From Dichomitus squalens LYAD-421 SS1 (taxonomy: Eukaryota; Basidiomycota; Agaricomycetes; Polyporales; Polyporaceae), in NCBI RefSeq assembly GCF_000275845.1, contig NW_006766890.1:251042-315041 (forward strand): a DNA stretch of 64,000 bases, read 5' to 3'. Under the pieces are notes generated by a model. That model ran no database searches and was not told where the DNA came from. It worked only from the letters and a program-made list of their open reading frames with translations. Made by a program: the position numbers and the translations under genes. Shown piece after piece: positions 1 to 11,312 of the stretch (its first letter is position 1; every line of letters begins with the position of its first letter).

Positions 1-963
1 GTTGCGTGAACCCGGTCAGCGGGGGAGTGCCCCTCTCGAGGACAACACTACCGTGATAGCGTACGCTAGATGCATGTCAGCTCACATGTATGAGCTGACC
101 AGCGGAAGTCAAGGCCAGTGCTCACCTCGAAACGGATGCAGGATTGGGGAGCACGCCCGCTGTGGACATAGTGGCAGAAGGAGAGGCTTGATTGTCGTTC
201 CCCTTCGTCGGGTAGGGCGCAAGGCAGATAAGTGCAGCGGAAGCGCGCGTCTGCCACTGAATGCTGCCGTAGACGGTAAGTTAGGGTTCATAAACGTTCA
301 GGTGTCATGGAAGCAATGACGCATGAATGCTCGTCGCCAAAAGGGTCGAAGAGGCCGCTGATGCGTACGTCTTACGAGAATATGGGCGCCACACATGTCA
401 GAGAACATATCATGCAGACGACAGGCTGGGACTGATTCGACGCACTATCATACTCCTTCTGGGGCTCCTTGTGCATTGCTCAATGTGAGCATGAGACCGC
501 GGTCACATGCGAGCATTGCTCCCATGCATAGCGGAGAAAGAGGCGTCAACGTACACGGACTGCCCCGGGACGAGCAACCAACCGGGACTTCGAGAAGCAC
601 CCAAGAGTTCGCAGACTCCTCCAAGGGCGATAGCGTGGATTTTCACCTCGTAGGGGTCTCTCGACACGATAGTACCATCCGAAACCACCATAGGCGCGAT
701 GCTCGAAGCGGCCTCAGATGCCTGGGGTTTTCATGTGCTCGCGATTGACGCATTCGACCGTCCCAATCCAATCCATGACACCCACTGGCAACTAACGACG
801 TCTATGAGAACCTCCCACGAATTCCTCACTTCGATGCCTCGCTTGCTCCTTCGCCCATCTCTGAGCTCGCACCGTTCGCTACAGCAGCGTTCAGAACCCT
901 GAGAACCGTTCAGGTAGCGGGGAGGAGGGAACGGGAATTCAACGAGCTTGACATTTACAACCG
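1..963. other. No gene recognised
   Basis: Open frames here are short (up to 117 codons), overlap each other on both strands and show no recognisable protein motif or convincing splice pattern. I see no clear repeat or RNA gene. Confidence 0.5.
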
Positions 964-1915
964 AGGGATCACAACTCTCGCCGCACCTTCGACTTCTGAG
1001 TCTCGGATGTCATCCACAGACTCGGTCTTAACAGAGAGAGCGTGTAGTGCAGATTAGTGCCGAGGATTCCCGCGCGCCGCTCCGACGGTACATTGCTTCT
1101 TGGACGGAGAGGGACCGGGACTTTCTGGACGACCTCGTGTATTGGGTCCGTGCCATTGCTGATGTTCAGGGCCAGGCACGGGGGGATATATTCCCATAGA
1201 CGCATGACGCATATGATCGCGCCTGCCCAGCTAGGAGAGTATACGTCGTTTCCTCTCCGAAGAAATCTGGCGGAGGAGCGTTCCAAGTGATGCAGAAGGG
1301 TCCGAATTTGACGAGCCCGAAAAGCGCTGCGCTCAGGGAGGAAATCTCGTGGGCGTCGCCTGTGTACCGATTGAGTAATATCGACGTATGCTCGGGCAAA
1401 GGCCAGGTGAGACAGAAGGAACGTGGCCTGCGGCCCCAGGCACTTTGATCGGGAGGTCATGTATGGAGTGAAGGAAGCGGTGAAGTCCACGAAGTCCATC
1501 GTTGGGGCCTCTAGATCAGGATATTTTAGATGAACACGCCGTAACGGGGGAGATAAGATGGAGTTGCGTCACCGGGGGCAGGCTTGCGCAATGTCTTCCA
1601 GAGCATATCCGTGGCATAGTCAGACTCAACGATGACGGTAAGGTCGCGGATGCGGGGCTAAGTGCTCCCTGATGCGTCGGAGTCCAGACTTGTCCACGAA
1701 CTCGGAGCTGCGACGCCTGGTAGTAGACGATGACTAGGGGACACGGAGACGCACGCCCGATGCACGTTCTGAACCATTTCTCTGGGAAGCGAAACTCCTC
1801 GAAGACGAGAAACGCCCACGAAGTGCTGCGGCCCACTCGCAGCGCAACCCGGCGCCAGTGCTGGCAGAGATGCACCACGCGTAGCCACTTGTACTGATTA
1901 TCTTATCCGCTCGTG
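964..1915 (-). pseudogene. Degenerate F-box-like gene remnant
   Basis: On the minus strand, about 1690-1885 encodes WLRVVHLCQHWRRVALRV followed by a W-rich stretch and PLVIVYYQ. This is the layout of the second half of a basidiomycete F-box domain (conserved V-C-x-x-W-R-x-V-A-L). A second F-box-family stretch, RIRDLTVIVESDYATDMLWK, lies at about 1570-1657 but in a different frame, behind an in-frame TAG. A third weak stretch runs on to about 964. No LPxE-type F-box start was found upstream. F-box proteins of this family recruit substrates to SCF ubiquitin ligases and are highly expanded in Agaricomycetes. The frame change and stop suggest a decayed copy, although a missed intron could join the pieces. 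Limits are approximate. Confidence 0.4.
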
Positions 1916-2381
1916 CTCGGAGCATCAAATACGAAGGCAAACGTATGTTCGCCGATGAGAACGGCGATCGTCGGACTGAATCAGAACGCTGAAGCTTGCA
2001 TGGAAGGGAGAGCGCGTTGCTTCGCTGTATTGTACCCAGCGAGTGATCTTTCGGAGCCAGTTTCTCTACAAGACTTTGGTCAGAACAACAATATAACGTC
2101 AGGATCCAGATCACCTCATGGGGGCAGAGCGGGCGGATGCTGCAGCGGATCGCGTTCGACTATAGTCGTGGAGGGAAGATAGTTAATGGTGGGCGATACG
2201 ATTATACTTATGTAGGGAGGCATGCACCAGTTCGTGAACGACGTCGCACTCCACGTCGGGGAGGTCGGAATGGTTGAAATCGCGCATCGTATTGGCCATC
2301 AGCAAACGAAGGTGCGAGGCGAGCACGAACGTGACACAACGCCAGGCTCGCTGCAACAAGCTGAGAGTCTATCAACATGAA
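1916..2381. other. Intergenic, downstream of RRP8
   Basis: This stretch lies between the F-box remnant and the RRP8 stop codon. It probably includes the RRP8 3' untranslated region, because RRP8 reads leftward. No supported coding region was seen. Confidence 0.5.
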
Positions 2382-3908
2382 TTACCGTCGCTTGTATTCG
2401 CAAGGCTTGAGAATGCCCCCGCGTGACAAAAGCTTCTCCCAGTCCTTCTCAACTTTTGGCTTCCGCGGTACCTTCTTGAACTCGAATAGGGCAAAATGCG
2501 TGTTGCGCTCGTCCTGACATCAGTCAGCACCGAAGACGAGTCGCATGGTTCGTGAGTCCTCACCTTTGACTTGAGCTTGAATCCAAAGGATGCAACGAAG
2601 GACGTGAAATCATTCACGCTCGCGAAGCGACTCGTCACTTCTGCAATCTTCAATTCGCCTCTGCAAGAAAAGTTAAGAACGACGTGTGTAGACATTGAAA
2701 TTGCGGCAACGTACTCTAGTCTTAAGATCCTCCACGCTTCACGGATGCAAACAGGCCAGTTTGTACCCATCAGGCTAAGCGCGCAAACGACTACATCGAC
2801 AACTTGAGCCTCGCCTTCTCCTTCAGCGCTTGGTTCCGACCCGGGCAGGGGTATACGCGAACATATATCTGCTTCGATGACATACGCGTCGTCTGAACGG
2901 AGATCGAAGGAAAGTACAGACATGCCCTTCGGGACGAGAGCGCGTGCGAGGGCTGCGTCGCCGCAACCGAGGTCTGCGATGACCGTCTTTGCTGGATAAG
3001 AAGACAGCGTGGAGATGTAGTGGGATACCGGATTAGTAGGCCATGACTCGACTTGATGGCGGAATCCCGTATGATACTGTACAGTAGGCAGGTGAGTGCG
3101 GATTGAATGAAACTCATGGCGACGAGCTTACGTCTGCAAAGACGGCAGGATCCTGGCTCATCAATTCATGCGCCTTCTTGCTGTCAGACTTGTAGAGCAT
3201 CTCATTGATCCATCTACGCACTCGTTATGACATCGAAGGCTGCAATGTCCCTGTGAGCAAGACGTACCTGAAGCGAGCGCCATCTAAACTGTTCTTCATC
3301 TTAGCCTGAAGGGCCGTCAGCCCCTCCTGCGTCTGCTTGTCTTTGCCGATGTTTGCTTTCTTCCCTGGAGTCTGTGCACCATCCTTAGACACAGGCATAA
3401 CCGGTGGACCCGTGATGTCGTCATGAGCAGAATCTGCATCGAAGCGGGCATCTGCAGACAGAGCGCGTTTCTTCTTCTGTTTTTGCTTCTTGCTTTTTGC
3501 GGGAGACGGACTGAGTTTGTCAAGGGCTGCTCCGTCGATCTTTTTGCTATCTTTCGTCTGCCGCTCCTTGCTATTGCTTGGCCTCGATCCGGCCTTCTTT
3601 TTTTCCTTGTTCGCCTTGCGCCCTCTTCCTGCATCCTGCTCCTGGACCTGCTCTGCCCCGTTTGCCTTCTTCTCCTTACCCTCGCGCTTCTTCTTTACTG
3701 GGAGTACTTCGCTGTCAGCCTCTAGTGCGCCCATTCCTGCACCGAGAGTCCTCATAAGCTTCTCAATGTTCTTCTGCGCTGAATTCATTCGCTCCACGTC
3801 GTCGACATCATCGGTGGAAGCCTTCGTTGTAGGTCGTTTGCGTTTCTTGCTGACCTGAGTAACCGGCGCGGATGGTACGCTCCATCCCGGGACTTCGAAT
3901 AGAGCCAT
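2382..3908 (-). CDS. RRP8: Ribosomal RNA-processing protein 8 (25S rRNA m1A methyltransferase)
   Basis: Rrp8 is a nucleolar SAM-dependent enzyme that makes N1-methyladenine in large-subunit rRNA and helps early pre-rRNA cleavage. The first exon (start 3908, MALFEVPGWSVPS) encodes about 200 lysine-rich, disordered residues ending in a conserved L-x-G-A-R-F-R-W-I-N-E-x-L-Y motif split by an intron. Later exons give YHTGFRHQVESWPTNPV, the SAM-binding motif I VIADLGCGDAAL, and VVVCALSLMGTNW plus GELKIAEVTSRF, all typical of the Rrp8 catalytic domain. The C-terminus is the family-like GGILKPCEYKRR before TAA at 2382-2384. Introns near 3210-3268, 3066-3132, 2647-2720 and 2519-2563 keep frame when removed. 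Divergent from the ATPase gene to its right. Confidence 0.93.
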
Positions 3909-4308
3909 GACTCGGGCAGACGAATGTAGTGAGAGTGATGAGGTAAAGCGTAGTGCACGAGTCGAATCCTGCGCAGGCAGCGAAAGATTCTGTTAGGATC
4001 ATGTGACTTGCACGACGCGACGCGTTGGCTGGCAAGCGCCTGCCTGACGCGCGGTGCTTTCCTCAGACCACCATCTACTACAGTTGCCACGATCTGCATA
4101 CACGAGTTCACGATCTACTCATTCTACCTGTGGATAGCGCCGTAACTTTGTGTCAATGAAAGAAAAGGTTCAAAGGAGGTCTGCTTCGGTGCAACCGCCT
4201 ACATCCCGAGGTGGAGTGGTCACACGCAAGATGTCGAAATTAGCTGAGCTAGTGATTGTGCTGCGCCTATTTATCACCGCGTTCTCTGACGATCGATAAT
4301 GACCTAGA
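3909..4308. promoter_or_regulatory. Divergent promoter region, RRP8 / ATPase copy 1
   Basis: The roughly 400 bp between the two divergent start codons must hold both promoters. I see no strong TATA box or repeated motif that I can assign. Confidence 0.4.
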
Positions 4309-6095
4309 ATGAAGATAACGCAGTTGAAGTGAGTACTCTAGGGACTTCAGAGTCGGTCGGTTGGGCTGACACGTTAGCAGGAATTGACTCTGTTGTCGGA
4401 CGATTTAACCCTTGATGAAGTAATAGAGGAACACGAAGTGAAGACGGCTCCTCTCTTCACTAGAGACGCATTTCTCCAAGCTGGTTTGGCCGACGAGCAC
4501 AGCCAGTACGGTGTGCTAGGACGTATTATATCTATCCAGTGCGTATAGCGTCTGGATGTTGCTTCTTTGTGTCCATGACCACACACTCCCGTAGCCAATC
4601 ATCAGGCTCGCAAAAGCCAGCAGAATCTCGTCTCTATGTCAATACGGTGCGATGTATTTGCAGCGTACGAGTACAAGCCACTCACATCCCAATACGTATG
4701 GTAGAATGCCCCGTTCTCGGCTTTAGTTTGTGGCGTCCAAGGCTCGGGAAAGTCACATACAGTCTCGGTAATGCTGGAGAACATGCTATACTCGGGTTGC
4801 TCTAGCATCGGCTCTTGTAAAGAGGCACTTTCAGGACTCGTACTGCACTTCAGCGAAGGCGGTTCCGGTGCGCAGCCTTGCGAGGCGGCCTGGATCGGCT
4901 GCCCCAAAGGAGAAGACGTTAATTCACCACCCGTCCATGTCTATGTATCGCATTCTTCCTACGCCACTATGAAGCAAGTGTATGCTCCTCTCGCAAACGT
5001 AGAGGTCAGCCCGCTGCACTTCCTAGAGACGGAATTGGATGCCCAGGCGATTCTGTCTATGATGGCTCTGGGTTCGTCGGAATCCGCACCCTTGTATATG
5101 CATTCTATCCTGGTATGTCTCCGTTATGACATGGATGCATCTGCTGATAAATGCACATCAGTCGATCCTTCGCGAGCTTGGCGAAGGATTTACATACAGG
5201 GGGTTCCTATCTGAGATCGATAAAGCGAAGAAAGACATGAACCCGGCTCAGAAAGCCATGCTCAGTCAGAGGCTTGCGCTTTTGGACTCTTTTGTTCTGC
5301 CAGAGCAGGGACGCAAAAAGTCGTTGTTCCGGAATGGGCAGTTGACAGTTGTTGACCTCTCCGACCCCTTCATCGACCCCACAAGTGCATGTTCACTGTT
5401 CGAGATTGTGACGCGTCTTTTTGTGCGATCTAAAACGAACGCCGGGAAGTTTCTCGTTGTGGACGAAGCTCACAAGGTCAGCTAGTCGAGGCGCAAACGT
5501 AGTGCCTTCACTAATTGAGTCTCAGTATCTTTCTGCCAATCGCGGGGATACCGCCCTGACGAAGGCTCTGACGTCTCTCGTCCGTCAGCAGCGTCACCTT
5601 GCTATGCGCGTCGTCATCAGTACCCAAGGTAGAGTCTTCATAACTCCCACCATCACCTTCTATTGACGTGTATGCACCCTAGAGCCGACCGCAGTACCTC
5701 CAGTACTTATGGATCTGGTCAGCATTGCCATATTCCATCGGTTCTCATCACCAGCCTGGTGGGAAGCCGTCGCGAAGCGTGTATGCGCCGACGTCTCCGC
5801 CGCTCAGGGGTTCGAGCAAGTAGTAAAGCTCAAGGTGAGTATCATTTCTGGGGTGTTCCTTCTACAGTTTGCGTATGCCGACGACCGGCTCACGCCACTC
5901 GAACAGACAGGCCAAGCACTCGTGTTGTGCCCCAGCGGTCTCGGCCTCTTCACCACCACGAGGAGGACCCCGTCGGGAGCCGTGGTGCATGGGAAGCCAC
6001 AGGTCGCTCACTTTGGGCAGCGCTATATGCTTATGAAGACACGGCGTAAGATTACAGTTGACGGCGGAGCATCCATTATGGCGCTGAATGGGTGA
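4309..6095 (+). CDS. HerA/FtsK-like P-loop ATPase, tandem copy 1
   Basis: Unknown function. From 4381 the exons encode an acidic N-terminal segment, then LYVNT, then after an intron the Walker A region ALVCGVQGSGKSHTVSV (about 4725-4770). A Walker B block KFLVVDEAHKYL spans an intron near 5480-5530. It is followed by RQQRHLAMRVVISTQEPT, then P-P-V-L-M-D-L-V-S-I-A-I-F-H-R-F, the sensor-like strand typical of HerA/VirD4/FtsK pumps, then TGQALVLCPSGLGLF, like the late LxxGEAxV strand of HerA. The order fits a HerA-FtsK ATPase, which in prokaryotes moves DNA or peptides through hexameric rings. The last exons end at TGA 6093-6095. The first exon is uncertain: ATG 4309 gives MKITQLK, but joining it to 4381 needs a short middle exon. 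A paralogue follows in the same direction. Confidence 0.7.
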
Positions 6096-6816
6096 ATCAC
6101 CCTGTGAGGATCTGATGGAGACTTTGCTCCCCCCTCCTTTTGTTCTTCGTACTAGTATATCTTCTATATCCTCCGATAGACACCCCAGCTTGACGCAGTA
6201 TGGAACTTTTTGAAGAGCTTGGAGACTCCTTGGACTCTCGGTCCGGCTGTTTGCAGTACTGATCCCCCTGCTTCGCAGGCGATGTGTGTTAATCAGCGCT
6301 TATCCTGGCAAGGCGCTGGGGCTGCGGTAAGTTTCGTGAAGTTCTTCCTTAGCTCTCTCCGCTTGATCATGTCCCATCTTCAGGAGGAGAAATTGCGGAG
6401 CACGACGACTCGGCGTAAAGCAATCGCTGTTGCTACCCATCCTCAGGCCTTTTTGAGTGATCGGCCTAACTCTTACACCCCCTCTACGAGCGCTTGCCAT
6501 AATAGAGAGTCCCTCGTACCAGTTCGGCATGGGCACGTTTTTTGTAAGTGACGTCTGATCGTTTTACTGCGTCCTTCGTTCGATTCTCGCCTCTTTTTGA
6601 CTTCATACAGGCCTATGGAACGTGCACAAAGCTGATGCTACAAGACCCTCATACGCGCCGTTGCCGCAGCACGATGCAGTCAACACGCTGCATCCAAGCT
6701 CTTAAGACAACCTCGGTCTCTCCTTGTTGTGGATCTATCCTCTCCATCTGCCTCAGTTTAATCTCAGCTGTTGGCACTGTATTCGTCACCTCCCACGATC
6801 ATACACAGTCCAAATT
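6096..6816. other. Spacer between the two ATPase copies
   Basis: This 0.7 kb holds the promoter of copy 2 and possibly coding remains. An ATG at about 6200 opens MELFEELGDSLDSRSGCLQ, whose LDSRS echoes the LDSRSTASQ start of copy 2. Further frames at 6283-6330 and 6383-6550 are flanked by plausible splice signals. I cannot join these into a supported gene. Confidence 0.35.
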
Positions 6817-8832
6817 ATGGCTCCACCGTCGTCGCCCTTAGACTCTCGCTCGACTGCTTCCCAGGTAGTCGCAAATTGTCAAGTTTCAATCAGGCTTACT
6901 GCTAACGGCAATACATTAGGGTAGCGGGAATACCACACGGAGCTCGTCACCCCATTCTGCTTCCACCTCTGCCACCGTGAGTACTGCGATACACCCGTAT
7001 TCCAGCACAAGAGACTAACAACCTTCAAAAGTCCCTCTTTGGATCTGAAGAGGTTAGAATTGACAACGAGAGGGACCATGCTTGGTCACTGCTGATCCTC
7101 ATGCTCAGGAGATGCAACTCTTGAACCTCGAACCTTCAATCGAAGACGCCACGGACGAGCACGAGGTGATCACAGCACCACTGCTTACCAGAGGAGCATA
7201 CGAAGCAGCCGGGATGGCTCTCAAGAAGTCCCAGTATGGCGTCCTCGGAAGCGTTAGCGCTATTTGGTGAGCATTGTCTCTCGTGAGACAGCTCAACATG
7301 CTGAAGTGTGGATAGTGAGAAAGGCGGCAGCTACAAACCTCACGACCCGCGCCTGTACGTGAACACCGTAAGTGTTACCAGAGCGCCTCTGCTCCACCCC
7401 TCAGCTCTCACACGCATCGTGACAGAACGCTCCATTTTCAGCGATCGTCTGTGGAGTGCAGGGCTCTGGGAAGTCGCATACCGTATCGGTCCTTCTAGAA
7501 AACATGCTGGTCTCTGGATGCGCCGCCATTGGTAACTCGCACAAGACTCTCAGCGGCCTCGTCCTTCACTTCGGAGAGGGCGGCTCCGGCTCGCTTCCTT
7601 GCGAAGCTGCATTCATTGGGCAAAGCCGGATTGAGGGCGCATGTCCACCGAAGGTCAATGTCTATGTCTCGCGGTCCTCTATCCACACCATGCGTCGAGT
7701 TTACTCCGTATTGGGCGACAATGTGTCGCTAGAGCCTCTCCAATTCTCCGAAAGTGAGCTAGATGCTCAGGCAATTCTCTCTATGATGGCGATTGGCACA
7801 TCCGAATCCGCGCCTTTGTATATGCATCGAGTCTTGGTGAGTCTAGTACTAAAACTTGGAATAGTCGAATGATAGGTGCTAACAGGGCGTTCCAGTCCAT
7901 CTTGCGCGACCTTGGAGAACGGTTCACCTATGCACAATTCTTGAAGCAGATAGAAATTGCGAAGAAAGAGATGAACGCCATGCAGACAAACGCGCTGGAT
8001 CAACGTCTGGTTCTCCTCAAGACATACGTCGATGGTTCAGCGGCCAAGTCCAAGACGCGGTTTGGTCCTGGCCAGCTGACCATCATAGACCTGTCAGATC
8101 CATTCATTGACCCACCAATGGCGTGTGCCCTGTTTGAGATCGTTACTCGTCTTTTCGTGCGCGCCGATGTCGGTACTGGTAAGGTTCTCGTCGTTGACGA
8201 AGCACACAAGGTGAAGGCTGATTTGTCTAGAATTGACCTCCCACACGAATGAACTGACGCGCTGTCTTTGTAGTACTTGTCATCGAATAGGAGCTTCACC
8301 GGCCTCACCAAGGCTCTGACTGAGTTGACGAGGCAACAACGACACCTCGCTATGAGAGTCATCATCAGCACGCAAGGTAGCCTAGAGTTTGCATATGCGT
8401 CGGTGGACTGAAGTTGCAGGACTAATCCACGTTCACGCCGTTCTTACTAGAACCGACGGTGCTCCCTCCGGTTCTCATCGACTTATGCAGCATAGCCATT
8501 CTTCATCGCTTCTCCTCGCCAGCCTGGTGGGACGCCATTATCAAACGTGTCTCAGCTGACTTCTCCGATGAGGATGCGTTCGATCACGTCGTGAAGTTGA
8601 AGGCCAGTGTCCTGTGCTTCACCATGCTGCTCTGCGTTCTTACCAAGTGTCATGTGCGCAGACAGGAGAGGCTATAATTCTCGCACCGTCCGGTCTCGGC
8701 GTTTTTCCGTCTAGGACATGCGTCGGTGCACCGGGGCTGCAGCACTTTGGGCGTCGATACCTGCATGTAAGAACCAGACGGCGCGTCACAGCTGATGGCG
8801 GTGCGTCCAGGATGGTCGTGCAGGACCTGTGA
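6817..8832 (+). CDS. HerA/FtsK-like P-loop ATPase, tandem copy 2
   Basis: A paralogue of the gene at 4309-6095, with the same order of motifs and matching introns. The start is well supported: ATG 6817 gives MAPPSSPLDSRSTASQ, and removing short introns joins S/T-rich exons to EMQLLNLEPS. It then reads DEHEVITAPLLTRGAYEAAG, DPRLYVNT, Walker A IVCGVQGSGKSHTVSVLLEN, LSGLVLHFGEGGSG, SELDAQAILSMMAIG, LTIIDLSDPFIDPPMACALF, Walker B KVLVVDEAHKYLSSN, AMRVIISTQEPTVLPPVL and TGEAIILAPSGLGVF. The stop is TGA 8830-8832. Predicted length is about 550 residues with no signal peptide or membrane segment. Substrate and cell site are unknown. Duplication of a single ancestral gene with introns in place is the simplest origin. 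Confidence 0.75.
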
Positions 8833-10149
8833 AACGCCTCTCGACCCAGGTCTTTTCGGGTTGCTACTCTCATTCCTCTGCTTGTACAGTAGTCAACCCG
8901 CGTGGCGGCTTGGAAACGGATAGCAATATTCATATATTCTGAGACGGCACATGAGGGAATCCTCGGCGGTGGATCTCACAATTTCGGAGTTCATTCCCCC
9001 TTCAGGTACAGCTCCAGCTGGTACATGTAGGTCTCCGTCAATCTCCGTGTCTGCAAGATTTACGTCAAGTCGGCCTGTGTTGTAGATAAATCACTATGTC
9101 TCGGAGTGTGAGTCCACGAATATACAGCATGCCTGAAGCTACGGCAATATCGACCGCGTCAGCGTTACCGAGAGTGCCATGCTGCCAACGCACAACTCTA
9201 CGCGACTTTCCTCTCATGTTTAGTCAAGAATGGATGTTGTCACGTATAGGCGCGTAATCCCGACGATCGTGCGTGGAGCGCCCAGAGCGCTTGCTTTGGG
9301 AGCCGGCGCATCAAACAAATTGGGGCACGCTTCCATCGCTTTGATCGAACCTTACTGTGACTGTTGAACTTGATTACTTGATTACTTACTGCGCTGCTGG
9401 TAGCTGAAGCCTCCGGCTCCATTATGTGGCGTTCATCTTCGAAGTCGCTCCGAACATCAGGAAAGGCTTAGTAAAATAGTCCGTCACGAGTCTCAGGCTC
9501 GAACGACCGTGGCTACCGCCTATATACTGAGGCAACCAGTGAGCGTTTTCCCAGCTGACTTCTGTGCCATTCTTCGCGTCAATAGAACTGACCGTCGTCA
9601 ACCTCGGATAGGTGAATGCCGTTGTCACAAATAGCCTGCAGCGATCCAGGATTCTATGCACTGCTGGAGGCCCTGCCGTTTTGGTCCAACAACCACCCAA
9701 AGCACATGTGTCCTTTGTATCCATGCTGACGATACCCGCTTCGAAACCGCTTCCTGCGACACTTCGGTACACTCAATGAGCCGGAGGATTCCTTTCTAAA
9801 GAAGTGCTTGGAGGCCGAGGATCAGCCTACCCCAGTTAGGGGGCTAACGAGAGGATGCTGACACCATTCCTGGGTTTCAGGTCCCTGTCTTCAGCATCGG
9901 GTGAATCCAGCCGGCGATCCCGCAATCGCTCTAGCCCACGCCACAATACTGTTGAAGCGTTAGATTTATACGAGCTACCTCCGAAAACTGTTGCGATTGA
10001 CACATTGGCGGCCCAGTATGCTGCAACCCGCGCTTGATGCTGAAATGCGACCGCGGGACAATATCCATCGCGGAGTTATGATCATGGTCTTTCGTAATGA
10101 TGATAGGCCGTCGAATCGCGCCAGGCCCTTGGTTTCTCATAGGTATCTA

Positions 10150-10170
10150 GCCGCTGGACTGTCCAGCGGC
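10150..10170. repeat. Perfect hairpin, 10-bp arms
   Basis: GCCGCTGGAC at 10150-10159 and GTCCAGCGGC at 10161-10170 are perfect reverse complements separated by one base. No adjacent gene is recognised. Confidence 0.6.
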
Positions 10171-10791
10171 GTGCTCGCACAGTGCCCCACGCCCCAGGAT
10201 TGTTGATCGTCTCCACTTTTCGCTGACCAAACGAGACTGACAAAGGGGGGCAGTACTGAATTAACGTTCTGCGCTTATTTATGCAGGCGTGCTGCGAAGA
10301 AGTCCCTGCTTGCCTAATTCCCGGTCCAAACCCGACTTCATAGCGCCGTCGATACCGCCCATTTGAAGAACCCCGCAGGCAGCCGTTCCGCCAGAGCCTG
10401 GATGCTATTGTCACGTCGTACAGAGGTGCGTTCGACCCCTGTAGGAACGCTCTTTCATTGGGGGCAAGAGCCTTCTGACTTCCGCACCAGACACGAACAC
10501 CGTCTTCCGACCAAATTGCCTCCGTCGAGTTTGCCAAGAGATCGTGCCGCGGCCTGCCGCCGAGCTACGGTTCCACGCGGAAGTCTCGCCGCAGAATCCC
10601 AACGCAGGGTTCTCAACCCTGCGCAAGCTATCGCGGGAAGGCCCATGTGACGGGCAATTAGTCCTTTCCCAGAGGGGACACCCTGACATGTAGCCGGTTC
10701 CCTCGAGTCTACGCAGAGAACGACGAACAAGAAGCACAGAACGCGGCAGGAGCCCACACGCTCGGCGGCAGGGAGATGAGACGAGAATGAA

Positions 10792-10877
10792 CGGCCAAGG
10801 TTTGCGCCCTTCCACACTTCTAAACACAGGCGCGTCCTATCCGCGCCGCTCACAGGTTCTCGCCCAAACCTTGGCCG
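10792..10877. repeat. 13-bp inverted repeat pair
   Basis: CGGCCAAGGTTTG at 10792-10804 is the exact reverse complement of CAAACCTTGGCCG at 10865-10877, with 60 bp between. It may be a remnant of a small transposable element. No ORF support. Confidence 0.5.
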
Positions 10878-11278
10878 CGGCTTCTAGTCGAGCGCGCAGC
10901 AACGCTTCGCCCGTAAGACGTCAGCAGAATTGGGGTACGAATGAGGTACCTGCCGCATTCCAGCTCCTCCCGGCGTGGCTCCAACCCCTGGCAGATCACA
11001 AAACATCCATGCCTAAAAGGCTGGTTTCATGCACCCGAGCCGACCGCGCATCCAGCCCGTCTTACTCTTGCTAGTAGGTCACGCGGGAATTTCAGACGCG
11101 TGCGGTACGCTCTGCACCTTCTCCCTTTGTTCTAGGACCGGCACTCGGGAGAAGCCCCCCTGCCCCTGCCGTCTCGCCGCGAAAACTCAGACCGCCCGCG
11201 TGTGCCGTCGCCCGGCTTTGCGGGGCTGCTTCCCGCCGGCGGTGAGCACCTGCAAGAGGCCAGATTTACTTACGTGTA

Positions 11279-11312
11279 ATCTGGTCGCAATCGTCATCTG
11301 GTCGCAATCGTC
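11279..11312. repeat. Tandem 17-bp direct duplication
   Basis: Two perfect copies of ATCTGGTCGCAATCGTC lie head to tail (11279-11295 and 11296-11312). They sit just right of an imperfect hairpin (CCAGATTTAC ... GTAATCTGG). Confidence 0.6.

Noticed and set aside
6548..6620. tRNA-like B box (GTTCGATTC) followed by a T-run
   Set aside because: The T-stem and acceptor stem cannot pair, and no A box lies at the right distance.
9211..9775. Weak minus-strand gene model (VTDYFTKPFLMFG; ...TRLYVTTSILD)
   Set aside because: Pieces can be joined only by guesswork and no family is recognised.
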